64,000 nucleotides of DNA from the NCBI GenBank assembly GCA_016711705.1, contig JADJSK010000007.1, forward strand, positions 1 through 64,000, read 5' to 3'. Within the stretch, counting starts at the first letter, position 1. The number at the start of each line of letters is the position of its first letter. The notes under the pieces were generated by a model. It was not told the origin of the DNA and ran no database searches. It saw only the letters and a list, made by a program, of their open reading frames with translations. Source of the stretch: Candidatus Brachybacter algidus. Lineage in GTDB: Bacteria; Bacteroidota; Bacteroidia; Chitinophagales; Saprospiraceae. Shown here in pieces: positions 8,121 to 16,707 of this stretch. Both the position numbers and the translations under genes were made by a program.

Positions 8121-9530
8121 ATGGACGGAAATCTTAATGCAAATAATAATACAATCCCAAATATAGTCAATGAGTTTGAAGCAATGTCTCAGAACGGAGG
8201 CCTCAACTTATTGCATGAAAAAGATTTTATTGAACTTATTTTATACTTTGAAAAAGAGTTAATGTTGGACAAAGCCTTGGAGATCACTGATCTTGCTTTG
8301 GAACGCTTCAGCTATATACCTGACCTTTTTCTCAAAAAAGCACAAATACTAATAGCCCTGAATAACACTTCGGAGGCGTTTGAGGCCTTAGATCAAGCAT
8401 TAATGTTGGCTCCTGCAGAGAATGAAGCAAAGCTAATGAAAGCTAATTGCCTTATAATGGATAAGGCTTACGATGATGCTTTTTCTATGTTGAGTGATAT
8501 CATGGTTTCTGGCTCATATAAAGAGAGGCTTAGCGCTTCTTTGTTGAAGGCAAATATCCATGAAATCCTGAAAGACTACAACCAGATGTTTACCCACATC
8601 AAATTTGTACTTGATCTAGAGCCGGGCAATGAACCAGCCATGGAAAAGCTTTGGTCTTATATGGAAGCTCAAAGAAGTTACCATCAAGGCATTAACTACC
8701 TGAATCAATTACTTAATAACGATCCATACGCTTATTTAGCTTGGTATAACCTTGGACAGGCCTATTCTTGCATCGGTGAATATGAAAATGCTATAGCAGC
8801 TTACGAATATTCATTCATAATTCAGCCTTCTTTTGAATTAGGGTACAAAGATTGCGCAGATCTTGCATTTCAACTATGTAAGTACAAGTTCGCCTTAAAA
8901 GTATACTCAGATGCACTGGAAAATCTTGGTCATGATAGTGAAGTCTTCGCTTGTATCGGTGAATGTTATTTGAAATTGAAACAATATCGTCTGGCACGAC
9001 TGAATTTCAGAAAATCAAACAGACTTGATCCTTATAACGATGAAGTACATTATAATCTAGGCATTTGTTTTGCAGCAGAACATAAATATGAAATCGCACT
9101 CCAGCACTATTTTAAAGCATTAAAAATAGAAGATTGCAGAGAGGAATACTTTGCTGCTGCAGCAGAAGCATTTTACAAGATCGGTGAAGTAGACAAAGCA
9201 AATTATTATTTTATCAAGGCTACAGAAATAGGCGGAGATATTCCTGAAATATGGTTTGCCCATGCCAAGTTCTTATATGAGATAGAAGAATACCAAAAGT
9301 CTTTGGAAATCCTTGAAGAAGCTGATGAATACACATATTCGGCAGATCTACTTTATATCAAGGTGTTAACATTAGTGGCCTTAGATAGAAAAGACGAAGC
9401 ATCTGAAATTCTAAAAGAGGCATTATCAGAGGACTACGAGACACATAGAATCCTCTTTCAGATCAATCCTAATCTCAAGGATGATGCCGAAATGACATCT
9501 ATCATTAATTATTTCCAACCGGAAGATTAA
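8121..9530 (+). CDS. Tetratricopeptide-repeat protein
   Basis: 469 aa without a signal peptide, so probably cytoplasmic. Helical TPR units run along nearly the whole length; clear ones include AYLAWYNLGQAYSCIGEYENAIAAYEYSFI, DSEVFACIGECYLKLKQYRLARLNFRKSNRL and DEVHYNLGICFAAEHKYEIALQHYFKAL, each with the A/G-x-A and Y/P spacing of TPRs. TPR arrays are protein-protein scaffolds; no catalytic domain is attached. The start ATG at 8121 follows an AACAGTATGT stretch with no clear ribosome-binding site. The next gene begins 94 bp downstream on the same strand. Partner unknown. Confidence 0.85.
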   Translation: MDGNLNANNNTIPNIVNEFEAMSQNGGLNLLHEKDFIELILYFEKELMLDKALEITDLALERFSYIPDLFLKKAQILIALNNTSEAFEALDQALMLAPAENEAKLMKANCLIMDKAYDDAFSMLSDIMVSGSYKERLSASLLKANIHEILKDYNQMFTHIKFVLDLEPGNEPAMEKLWSYMEAQRSYHQGINYLNQLLNNDPYAYLAWYNLGQAYSCIGEYENAIAAYEYSFIIQPSFELGYKDCADLAFQLCKYKFALKVYSDALENLGHDSEVFACIGECYLKLKQYRLARLNFRKSNRLDPYNDEVHYNLGICFAAEHKYEIALQHYFKALKIEDCREEYFAAAAEAFYKIGEVDKANYYFIKATEIGGDIPEIWFAHAKFLYEIEEYQKSLEILEEADEYTYSADLLYIKVLTLVALDRKDEASEILKEALSEDYETHRILFQINPNLKDDAEMTSIINYFQPED

Positions 9531-9624
9531 TAGTTATTTCATTTTAAGTTAACATACGGAGGCTAACTTTGCTAATTAACTTTTGATTTCGATGGTTTGC
9601 TGTTGATTTCAATAATGTAATGAT

Positions 9625-10683
9625 ATGTCAAAGAAAAAAGTCTTAATTACACCGCTCAATTGGGGTCTTGGCCACGCCGCCAGATGCATTCCTGTCATCA
9701 GAAGTCTGGTAAAACGGGGACACGAAGTACATATAGGTTCAGATGGAGTGGCTCTAGCCTTGCTAAAGGAGGAATTCCCTGAGCTATTGTTCACTGAACT
9801 TCCAGGATACGGCATCCATTATAAAGGTAAAAATCTGATGAAATCACTCTTCCTTCAGATACCGTCTATGATGAAGGCTATCAAGAAAGAGAAAGCCCAT
9901 GTCAAAAAATACGTCAAAGAACATCAGATAGATATAATCATCTCTGACAATCGGTTTGGTTGCAGGTCGAAGAAAACCGAAAACGTTTTTATCACTCATC
10001 AACTTCAACTGATACTTTCCAATGAAGCGCTGACCATTTCTGCTTCAGCTATTAATAAATTCATGATTGAAAAATTCGACGAGATCTGGGTTCCAGATGC
10101 ACCTCCACCGAACAATATCAGTGGAGTGATGTCAGACAGAAAAGGCTTCAAAAAAATAAGTTATTTGGGGCCTTTGTCCCGTTTCAAATTCAAGGAACAA
10201 AAACCTAAACGTGATTTTATAGTAATTCTATCAGGTCCAGAGCCTGCTAGGACCTATTTGGAATTAGCAATTACTGAACAGGTGGTACTATTACCCTATT
10301 CATTCCTCATCGTTCGTGGTCTTCCCGGAAATGGTTACCCGGCCTTAAAACTTCCCGGGCACACCGAAACTGTTAATTTTATGACTGCTGAGAATCTCAA
10401 TAAAGCCATCAATGAGAGCAAAAGAGTCATCAGCAGGACAGGATATACCACGGTCATGGACCTTGTCACACTCAATAAAAAGGGAATTCTTATACCGACT
10501 CCCGGACAGCCGGAACAGGAATATTTGGGAAGAGAATTGGTTAAGAAAGGACGTTTTATCATCGCATCTCAGGAGGAATTAGATTTAGAGACATTATGCA
10601 GGATATCACTGGAGGATGAATCTCAACCGGTGCACGTCTTTGAGTCTAGGTTGGAGGTTGCTTTAGATAATGCGGGGTTATGA
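9625..10683 (+). CDS. MurG-like (GT28-type) glycosyltransferase
   Basis: 352 aa, GT-B fold. The N-terminus carries the acceptor-domain motif LNWGLGHAARCIPVIRSL (GxGHxxR type) and the C-terminal half has SRTGYTTVMDLVTLNKKGILIPTPGQPEQEYLGREL, typical of the UDP-sugar-binding domain of GT28/MurG-like enzymes. Too divergent from MurG to be the peptidoglycan enzyme; homologues are usually annotated as generic UDP-GlcNAc-type transferases. It may form a unit with the TPR gene 94 bp upstream. No signal peptide, so it probably acts at the cytoplasmic face of the inner membrane. Acceptor unknown. Confidence 0.8.
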   Translation: MSKKKVLITPLNWGLGHAARCIPVIRSLVKRGHEVHIGSDGVALALLKEEFPELLFTELPGYGIHYKGKNLMKSLFLQIPSMMKAIKKEKAHVKKYVKEHQIDIIISDNRFGCRSKKTENVFITHQLQLILSNEALTISASAINKFMIEKFDEIWVPDAPPPNNISGVMSDRKGFKKISYLGPLSRFKFKEQKPKRDFIVILSGPEPARTYLELAITEQVVLLPYSFLIVRGLPGNGYPALKLPGHTETVNFMTAENLNKAINESKRVISRTGYTTVMDLVTLNKKGILIPTPGQPEQEYLGRELVKKGRFIIASQEELDLETLCRISLEDESQPVHVFESRLEVALDNAGL

Positions 10684-10684
10684 G

Positions 10685-10794
10685 TAATCAGTAATCAGTA
10701 ACCTTATGGAACGACCTTCTCACCTTCTCACTTTCTCACCATCTCACTTTTATCAGTAATCAGTAATCAGTAATCAGTAATCAGTAATCCAAGT
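10685..10794. repeat. Heptamer tandem repeat tracts (AGTAATC)n
   Basis: Two tracts of the 7-bp unit AGTAATC (about 3 copies at 10685-10701 and about 5-6 copies at 10757-10790) separated by a C/T-rich stretch with TTCTCAC-like near-repeats, also about 7-8 bp in period. Directly after the stop of the glycosyltransferase gene. Confidence 0.85.
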
Positions 10795-10796
10795 AT

Positions 10797-11250
10797 AATA
10801 GATATAGTTGTGAATGGAAGACACTATCCCAAAAATTGAAGTCAATTGATTGAAAATAGCCTTTGTTTTAAACCTTGATAGACTAACAGCTCTCATTATG
10901 CATTATTCATTAAAAAGCCTCCACTCCCTTGGCCCTCTCCAAAGAGGGACATCTGCTCATCATCATACTTTTATCTTTTAATGGATATATACGAAATGTT
11001 CAGAAATAGCATGTGTTAAGGTTTATGAGAAAGTCTCAGCTCCTCTATATTTCATTTTTCATTATTCATTCTTCATTAAAAAGCCTCCACTCCCTTGGCC
11101 CTCTCCGAAGAGGGACATCTGCTCATCATCACATTTTTGTTTTTTAAATATAGTTATAGAATGTTTGAAAATTGCCTGTGTTTAAAACCATGAAAAACTG
11201 CCAGCTCTCATTATTCATTATTCATTATCTATAATTCATTATTCATTAAA
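10797..11250. repeat. Three tandem imperfect ~166-bp intergenic units
   Basis: Units start near 10797, 10979 and 11144. Shared blocks, in order: a GATATAG/GGATATA start, GAAAATAGC(C)/(T)GTGTTTAAA, CAGCTCTCATTAT or CAGCTCC, ATTCATTAAAAAGCCTCC, then the hairpin CCCTCT-NNNN-AGAGGG followed by ACATCTGCTCATCATCA. The hairpins are at 10933-10948 and 11099-11114, exactly 166 bp apart; the third unit lacks it. The tail is degenerate ATTATTCATT repeats running into the nadB promoter. Confidence 0.8.
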
Positions 11251-11262
11251 TAACCCTTTTCC

Positions 11263-11270
11263 TATATTTG
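11263..11270 (+). promoter_or_regulatory. Probable -7 element of nadB promoter
   Basis: TATATTTG matches the Bacteroidota TAnnTTTG -7 consensus and lies 39 bp before the chosen nadB ATG. No good TTG -33 element at 19-20 bp upstream. An alternative ATG at 11268 would overlap this element, supporting the 11310 start. Confidence 0.5.
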
Positions 11271-11309
11271 CTGTTTAATAACCTGACGCGAACAAATCGT
11301 TTATATTTC

Positions 11310-12914
11310 ATGGCAATACAATCAGACATCGTAATCATTGGTTCAGGGGTAGCAGGGCTAAGCCTTGCAATACAATTAGCTTCCAGGAGAAAGGACATTA
11401 GCATCATCGTACTCGCCAAGACTACTGAAAGCGAAAGCAATACGAATTATGCCCAAGGAGGAATTGCTTCTGTGTGGGATCATGAAACCGACGATTTTAA
11501 AAGTCATATTGATGACACGCTGGATGCAGGAGATGACCTTTGCGATCCGAAGATAGTGCGGATCGTAGTAGAAGAAGGTCCGGTAAGAGTCCAGGAATTG
11601 ATCGATTGGGGAGCAAATTTTGATAAAGACAATTCAGGTGATTATGACCTGGGAAGAGAAGGAGGACATAGTGAAAACAGGATTCTTCACTATAAAGATG
11701 TCACCGGATGGGAAATTCAACGCACCTTGATGGCCAAAGCAGCAACATATGATAATATAGCAATATATGAACATTACTTTGCCATAGACATTATTACTCA
11801 ACATCATCTTGGACATAATATATCCAGACTAACCCCAAATATCGAATGTTTTGGGGTCTATGCGCTGAATAGAAAGACCAGCGAGATCATTACATTTCTC
11901 GCCAAACAAACTGTTTTGGCATCCGGAGGCACAGGTCAGGTATATAAATCAACTACCAACCCAGCAGTAGCCACGGGCGATGGCATCGCCATGTTCTATC
12001 GTGCTAAAGGTCGGGTTGAAAATATGGAATTTGTTCAGTTTCACCCAACAGCGTTGTATAATCCTGCGGGAGAAAATCCTGATTTTCTTATCAGTGAAGC
12101 TGTGAGAGGTTTCGGAGCAGTTTTAAAAGACGCTTCCGGAAATGAATTCATGCAAAAATATGATGAAAGATTGTCTTTAGCTCCTAGAGATATCGTAGCT
12201 CGTGCCATAGATAATGAGATGAAGGTACGCGGTGTAGACAATATGTATCTCGATTGCAGACATCTGGATAAGGAAGGATTCTTGAAGCATTTTCCAAATA
12301 TTTATAACAAATGTTTGAGTATAGGTATAGATCCGATGGTCAGCATGATACCAGTTGTCCCTGCCTGTCATTATATGTGTGGCGGAATTCAGGTAAATGA
12401 ATTTGGTCAAAGTTCTATAAGAAGACTATTGGCAGCCGGAGAATGTACATGTTCGGGGCTGCATGGGGCAAACAGACTTGCAAGTAATTCACTGCTGGAA
12501 GCATTGGTATTTGGTTATAGGGCAGCAATGAAAATATTGGAAAGTGAAGAAGAATATACGATTCAAGAAGGTATTCCTGATTGGAATGCTACCGGTACCA
12601 ATGATCCCAAAGAAATGATCCTAATCACGCAAAGCAGAAAGGAAGTTAAGGAGATCATGTCCAATTATGTTGGTATAGTCCGATCCAATGTCAGACTTAA
12701 AAGAGCATCTGACAGGATGTTTTTACTTTATCAGGAAACTGAAGAATTATACAACAATACAACTATAAGTCCACAGCTATGTGAGTTGCGCAATCTTATT
12801 ACTATTTCATATTTGATCATCAAAGGAGCGACATTGAGACACGAAAGCAGAGGGTTGCATTATACCACGGACTATCCGGGTAAGTTGCCATTCATAGAGA
12901 ATACTTTGATGTGA
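11310..12914 (+). CDS. nadB: L-aspartate oxidase
   Basis: 534 aa from ATG 11310; an in-frame ATG at 11268 falls in the probable -7 box and adds 14 residues before the FAD domain, so it is not preferred. The N-terminus has the Rossmann dinucleotide motif IVIIGSGVAGLSLAIQLA, then TNYAQGGIASV, GGHSENRILHYKDVTG, ASGGTGQVYKSTTNP, GRVENMEFVQFHPTAL and GLHGANRLASNSLLEALVFG, all characteristic of NadB in the succinate dehydrogenase/fumarate reductase flavoprotein family. It oxidises L-aspartate to iminoaspartate for quinolinate and NAD synthesis in the cytosol. nadA and nadC are not in the window. The stop is 8 bp from the stop of the convergent GT4 gene. Confidence 0.95.
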   Translation: MAIQSDIVIIGSGVAGLSLAIQLASRRKDISIIVLAKTTESESNTNYAQGGIASVWDHETDDFKSHIDDTLDAGDDLCDPKIVRIVVEEGPVRVQELIDWGANFDKDNSGDYDLGREGGHSENRILHYKDVTGWEIQRTLMAKAATYDNIAIYEHYFAIDIITQHHLGHNISRLTPNIECFGVYALNRKTSEIITFLAKQTVLASGGTGQVYKSTTNPAVATGDGIAMFYRAKGRVENMEFVQFHPTALYNPAGENPDFLISEAVRGFGAVLKDASGNEFMQKYDERLSLAPRDIVARAIDNEMKVRGVDNMYLDCRHLDKEGFLKHFPNIYNKCLSIGIDPMVSMIPVVPACHYMCGGIQVNEFGQSSIRRLLAAGECTCSGLHGANRLASNSLLEALVFGYRAAMKILESEEEYTIQEGIPDWNATGTNDPKEMILITQSRKEVKEIMSNYVGIVRSNVRLKRASDRMFLLYQETEELYNNTTISPQLCELRNLITISYLIIKGATLRHESRGLHYTTDYPGKLPFIENTLM

Positions 12915-12922
12915 TATTTATT

Positions 12923-14020
12923 TTAAACTGAATAAAGATCGAATATGTCCTCGATCTGAGGAATGACGACCTTAGGAGCAGCTATTTCTTCAATGGATGT
13001 CCTTATGATATTTTTAGAATAGACTTCGTGTTCTAATATTGCCAACTCTATTGCATCAGCTAATATGATGGCATCAAATTCATGCACAATTACTCCATTT
13101 TCATCATTAATATAGAATTCTGGGCTTTTGCAATCCGTTGTAACAACGTATAATCCCATGGCAAGTCCTTCAGCAATATGACTACCAAAGCTTTCCAACC
13201 TGGAAGCAGATACATAAAGTTCGCAATTTTCTAATACACCTATGACTTCCTCTCTCTTCGTCCTTCCATGAAATATCACCTCTTCACCAAGTGAATGTTC
13301 TTGGACGTATGACTTCATAGTTTCTTCTTCAGGACCGTCACCAATCAGGTGCAGTTCAAACTCCATCTCGCGATTCTTGAGGATACTGAGTGCCTCTAGC
13401 AATAAAATATGTCCTTTTCTTTGATCCAAATCACTGACGCAGGCCATCGATACTCTTTGCTTGATCGCATCACTTAACACAGGTGCGAAAAAGTCCTGAT
13501 GGACCATACCCGAAATGAAAGTTACAGGAGTATTCGTTAATTTACTGATGTTAGCAGCGAGAAGCCTACTGACAGCAATAATATGATCAGCACGTCTATA
13601 GTAAAAATAAGTTTGCAGCCTAAGTTTAAGCGTCAATCTATTGTTCATAATAGCGCTTAGGTGTTCGGTGTGAACAATAGCAATCTTAAATTTAATTTTG
13701 ATCTTTTTGACCCATCCAAGCGCTGACAATCCATGAGTGTTGATGATATCCGGTTGTCCATTTAATAAAACATACTGCTCAAAATACAGCAATGCTTTCT
13801 TCCTGATCTGTCGACGTTTATTCACATAATGATAATATTCCACAAAACCTTTGCAGTCGGTTTTAATAGTTTTTTCAGTATTGTCTTTGTCGATATGAAA
13901 ACAAATTACTGAAACTTGATGACCCGCCAGCGCATAGTTCTCTGCAATGTCCCGCACAAATATTCCAACATGGCCTTCTTCAGAGGCTTGATACCATGCC
14001 GGTATTATCACTATATGCAT
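12923..14020 (-). CDS. GT4-family glycosyltransferase
   Basis: 365 aa, GT-B fold. N-terminal MHIVIIPAWYQASEEGHVGIFVRDIAENYALAGH is the acceptor-side Rossmann start; the C-terminal half has VSDLDQRKGHILLLEAL, LHLIGDGPEEETMKSY, VIFHGRTKREEV and the ExxG/E-x7-E-type catalytic signature SRLESFGSHIAEGLAMG, diagnostic for GT4 (retaining; NDP-sugar donor). It starts 4 bp after the polysaccharide-deacetylase-like gene, so the two are co-transcribed, probably in one unit with the isomerase genes further up. Likely role: cell-surface polysaccharide or glycan assembly on the cytoplasmic side; sugar and acceptor unknown. Confidence 0.88.
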   Translation of the reverse strand: MHIVIIPAWYQASEEGHVGIFVRDIAENYALAGHQVSVICFHIDKDNTEKTIKTDCKGFVEYYHYVNKRRQIRKKALLYFEQYVLLNGQPDIINTHGLSALGWVKKIKIKFKIAIVHTEHLSAIMNNRLTLKLRLQTYFYYRRADHIIAVSRLLAANISKLTNTPVTFISGMVHQDFFAPVLSDAIKQRVSMACVSDLDQRKGHILLLEALSILKNREMEFELHLIGDGPEEETMKSYVQEHSLGEEVIFHGRTKREEVIGVLENCELYVSASRLESFGSHIAEGLAMGLYVVTTDCKSPEFYINDENGVIVHEFDAIILADAIELAILEHEVYSKNIIRTSIEEIAAPKVVIPQIEDIFDLYSV

Positions 14021-14024
14021 AGTA

Positions 14025-15302
14025 TCATATTGTTTCTGATTGTTCTGAATTAATTTGTGAACTGCTTTTCACCTCTATGCCTTCCTTTGTGAGATATTTC
14101 AAAAATTCAATGTATTGATCCAGAAAATATTTGTTGGACCAAGGGGTAAGATAATTATTGTGAAAAAGAACAGAAACTGTATAACCGTTATTCCACTGAT
14201 CAATCATTTTCTTAAATGATTCAACAATACTTGAATTTTGGTTAAAATTATCGAAACTGGTATCCATCAATATCAAGGGAACAACTTGTATTCCATATGG
14301 TTTTACAAAAGGTATAAATGGAAATGGATAGCCATTGCGAAGCCCAGGAGCATCAGACCATCCAAGTCCAGTATCCACTTCCACTCCTTCAACTGCCATC
14401 TCTTTCCAGCTCTTAGGATATGTGTATTTCAGAAAGTGATTCCTATTGGTAAATGGTTCTGATCTTTTAAATTTTGCTGCTTCATCTAAATAACTATGAT
14501 CAGAACTGCTTTTGTGCAAACCAACTTCCATCTCATCGGTCAAGATAGATTCCGCAGTTGATTTAAGAATATCAGGGCCATAATCTGCCTGTCTAATATT
14601 TTTAACAAAGCCTTCATTTGGTAATAAATAGAAAGTACTTTTTACTCCGAATGTTCTTTCTAAAGAAATAATCTCGGAAATATTATTCCAAATTTTCTTT
14701 GATCCAAAGAGATGTTTAAATAAAGCTTTTCCAAGGGACCAGGATGGATTTTTTAAGAAAAACTTAAACTCCTGTTTAAACCCTGATGTCAGAAAATCTA
14801 TATCGTGTGTGAGAATTACGCTCCTAGGTGCCATAGATCTGATGTTCTCAATATGGCAATAATCTTTCAAAAATATTCTGAAGAGTGGCGATACAAGATC
14901 TTCATAAGAGGAATGGAAAGCCTTGTAAAGACTATTTTCGTATGTTAATCTACCATATTTATCCAGCACAGCATCAGATAGATTTTGCTCTGATAAACAA
15001 TGTAAAATAGAGAAGGCTGAAGCGAGTGGATCAATCTTTTTAAGGTCAGTTTCGTAACATATATGAAGTCCTTGTTGAAACAATTCAGGACATGGTCTCA
15101 AAAGGCCTAGTTTGGTATAAACTTCTCTTTTTAAAGGGTAGCCCGATGATAAATCAAAGATGAGGGCATCTTGAACCAACTCTTCTGTCTCAATAAATTT
15201 TACCTCAAACTGTTTTTGAATTAGGTCAAATAAAGAGGTGATTAGTGGCCGAAACTCTATTACTTCTGGTAAAAAAAAGAATGGAATAACAGGTCGTTCC
15301 AA
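14025..15302 (-). CDS. Polysaccharide deacetylase-like (NodB-fold) protein
   Basis: 425 aa with no signal peptide. After a roughly 160-residue N-terminal region, RSVILTHDIDFLTSG holds a TxDxD-type motif like the metal-binding TFDD of carbohydrate esterase family 4. EVGLHKSSSDHSYLDEAAKFK is the position of the HxxxH-like second motif, and VSVLFHNNYLTPW a C-terminal His. Such proteins are seen next to glycosyltransferases in polysaccharide loci and may remove acetyl groups or be inactive relatives. The gene is followed after 4 bp by a GT4 gene and preceded after 43 bp by the surA-like gene. Catalysis is inferred from motif layout only. Confidence 0.68.
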   Translation of the reverse strand: MERPVIPFFFLPEVIEFRPLITSLFDLIQKQFEVKFIETEELVQDALIFDLSSGYPLKREVYTKLGLLRPCPELFQQGLHICYETDLKKIDPLASAFSILHCLSEQNLSDAVLDKYGRLTYENSLYKAFHSSYEDLVSPLFRIFLKDYCHIENIRSMAPRSVILTHDIDFLTSGFKQEFKFFLKNPSWSLGKALFKHLFGSKKIWNNISEIISLERTFGVKSTFYLLPNEGFVKNIRQADYGPDILKSTAESILTDEMEVGLHKSSSDHSYLDEAAKFKRSEPFTNRNHFLKYTYPKSWKEMAVEGVEVDTGLGWSDAPGLRNGYPFPFIPFVKPYGIQVVPLILMDTSFDNFNQNSSIVESFKKMIDQWNNGYTVSVLFHNNYLTPWSNKYFLDQYIEFLKYLTKEGIEVKSSSQINSEQSETI

Positions 15303-15345
15303 AGACTAATTTATTATTGTCCAATAAAGGTACATAATAAAAAAA

Positions 15346-16692
15346 TCAATTGGCCATCTTCCAATTGCTGATGTTAGGGCACATAGTTTGCCATTCCGGC
15401 TGAATAGTCATATATGTCTGACCAATTTTTTCATCCACCCATCTTTTTACCTCAGAATCTTTCTTTTCAATGATTGCATCTTCCTTCAATCGGGAAAAAT
15501 CTTTTTCAAGGCTTGCTTTGTGTGGTTCAGATCGTGATTGCAGCATTAAAACCTTATAAGCTGTTTCACCATAAGGATCTTTGAATTCATGAGGAGCTGA
15601 AATCTGTCCTACTACCATGGTGTCTAAGGTAAAATAGATATCAGGTTCAAGATCAGAAATTTCGAAAAAATTGGTGTTTGTTGCAGGATTTATGGCACGT
15701 CCTCCATTGCTGTAACTAGGAAAGTTTTTATTACTGTATTTTTTCACAACATCCACAAAAGTCACCTTACTGTTATTAAGTTCAACTAGTATGCTATCGA
15801 GTGTATGCTTTGCAATTCTCTTGTCATCATCCGACAACTCAGGCTTAAGTAAGATATGTCTTGCATGAAAAGAATTACCTCTTCTTTCAATTAATTGAAT
15901 TAAATGGTAACCAAATTCAGATTCTACTATTGTGCTCACCTGACCTTCTTCCAGATTAAAAGCTGTAGCTTCAAATTCAGGAACAAAAGCACCACGTTTC
16001 GCCCAACCAAGATCTCCGCCTGCTGCAGCTGATCCATCAATAGAAAATTTCTTAGCAAGATCTTCAAATTTTTCACCATTCTCAACGATTCTGGTCCTGA
16101 TACTATTCAGTTTATCAGTTATTTTCTGCCTTTCTGCCTTAGAAGGTTTTGGATAATAGTTGATCTCAGAATATTCTACTTCAGCATTATAGTAAGGTAA
16201 ACTGTCATATGGTATTGATTTAAAATATTGTTTGACCTCAGACGGAGTAATGGTAATCTTTTCGACTATCTTATTTTTCATTTCCTCCGCCATCAATTGG
16301 TCCTTTAAGTCGCCCCTCAATTCATCCTTCATTTCGCTGACAGATTTGCCATAATATGACTCAAACTGAGACACATCATTGTTCATGTAAGCTAAAACTC
16401 GATCCACCCTTGCATTCAACTGGTTTTCGACCATATCATTGCTAACTACTACAGAATCAATTTTTGCCTGATTGGTAAGTAATTTTTGAAGAAGAAGATT
16501 TTCAACTATCTGACAACGCAGATCTGTAGGAACTTTAGGATTGCGGCCTGCTTCCATAGTATAAGCATCTTCTACTTCTGACTGGAGTAAAGATTCGCCA
16601 CCTATCTGAGCAATCACTTTATCTAAAACTTCTCTTTGTGCAAATACCAATGTTGGTAGTAAGCAAATAATAAACGCTAAGGTTCTGATCAT
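15346..16692 (-). CDS. SurA-like periplasmic peptidyl-prolyl isomerase/chaperone
   Basis: 448 aa with signal peptide (MIRTLAFIICLLPTLVFAQ). An N-terminal SurA-type helical chaperone region (about 20-160) is followed by two parvulin (PpiC) domains: about 165-275, with FEDLAKKFSIDGSAAAGGDLGWAKRGAFVPEFEATAF, and about 278-385, beginning FHARHILLKPE. It probably helps outer-membrane proteins fold in the periplasm. It starts 15 bp after the preceding, larger parvulin gene, so they share an operon. The second domain is less conserved (YSNKNFPSYSNGGRA). Named by architecture; not assigned as surA orthologue with certainty. Confidence 0.87.
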   Translation of the reverse strand: MIRTLAFIICLLPTLVFAQREVLDKVIAQIGGESLLQSEVEDAYTMEAGRNPKVPTDLRCQIVENLLLQKLLTNQAKIDSVVVSNDMVENQLNARVDRVLAYMNNDVSQFESYYGKSVSEMKDELRGDLKDQLMAEEMKNKIVEKITITPSEVKQYFKSIPYDSLPYYNAEVEYSEINYYPKPSKAERQKITDKLNSIRTRIVENGEKFEDLAKKFSIDGSAAAGGDLGWAKRGAFVPEFEATAFNLEEGQVSTIVESEFGYHLIQLIERRGNSFHARHILLKPELSDDDKRIAKHTLDSILVELNNSKVTFVDVVKKYSNKNFPSYSNGGRAINPATNTNFFEISDLEPDIYFTLDTMVVGQISAPHEFKDPYGETAYKVLMLQSRSEPHKASLEKDFSRLKEDAIIEKKDSEVKRWVDEKIGQTYMTIQPEWQTMCPNISNWKMAN

Positions 16693-16707
16693 TTGAAATT
16701 TATTCTA

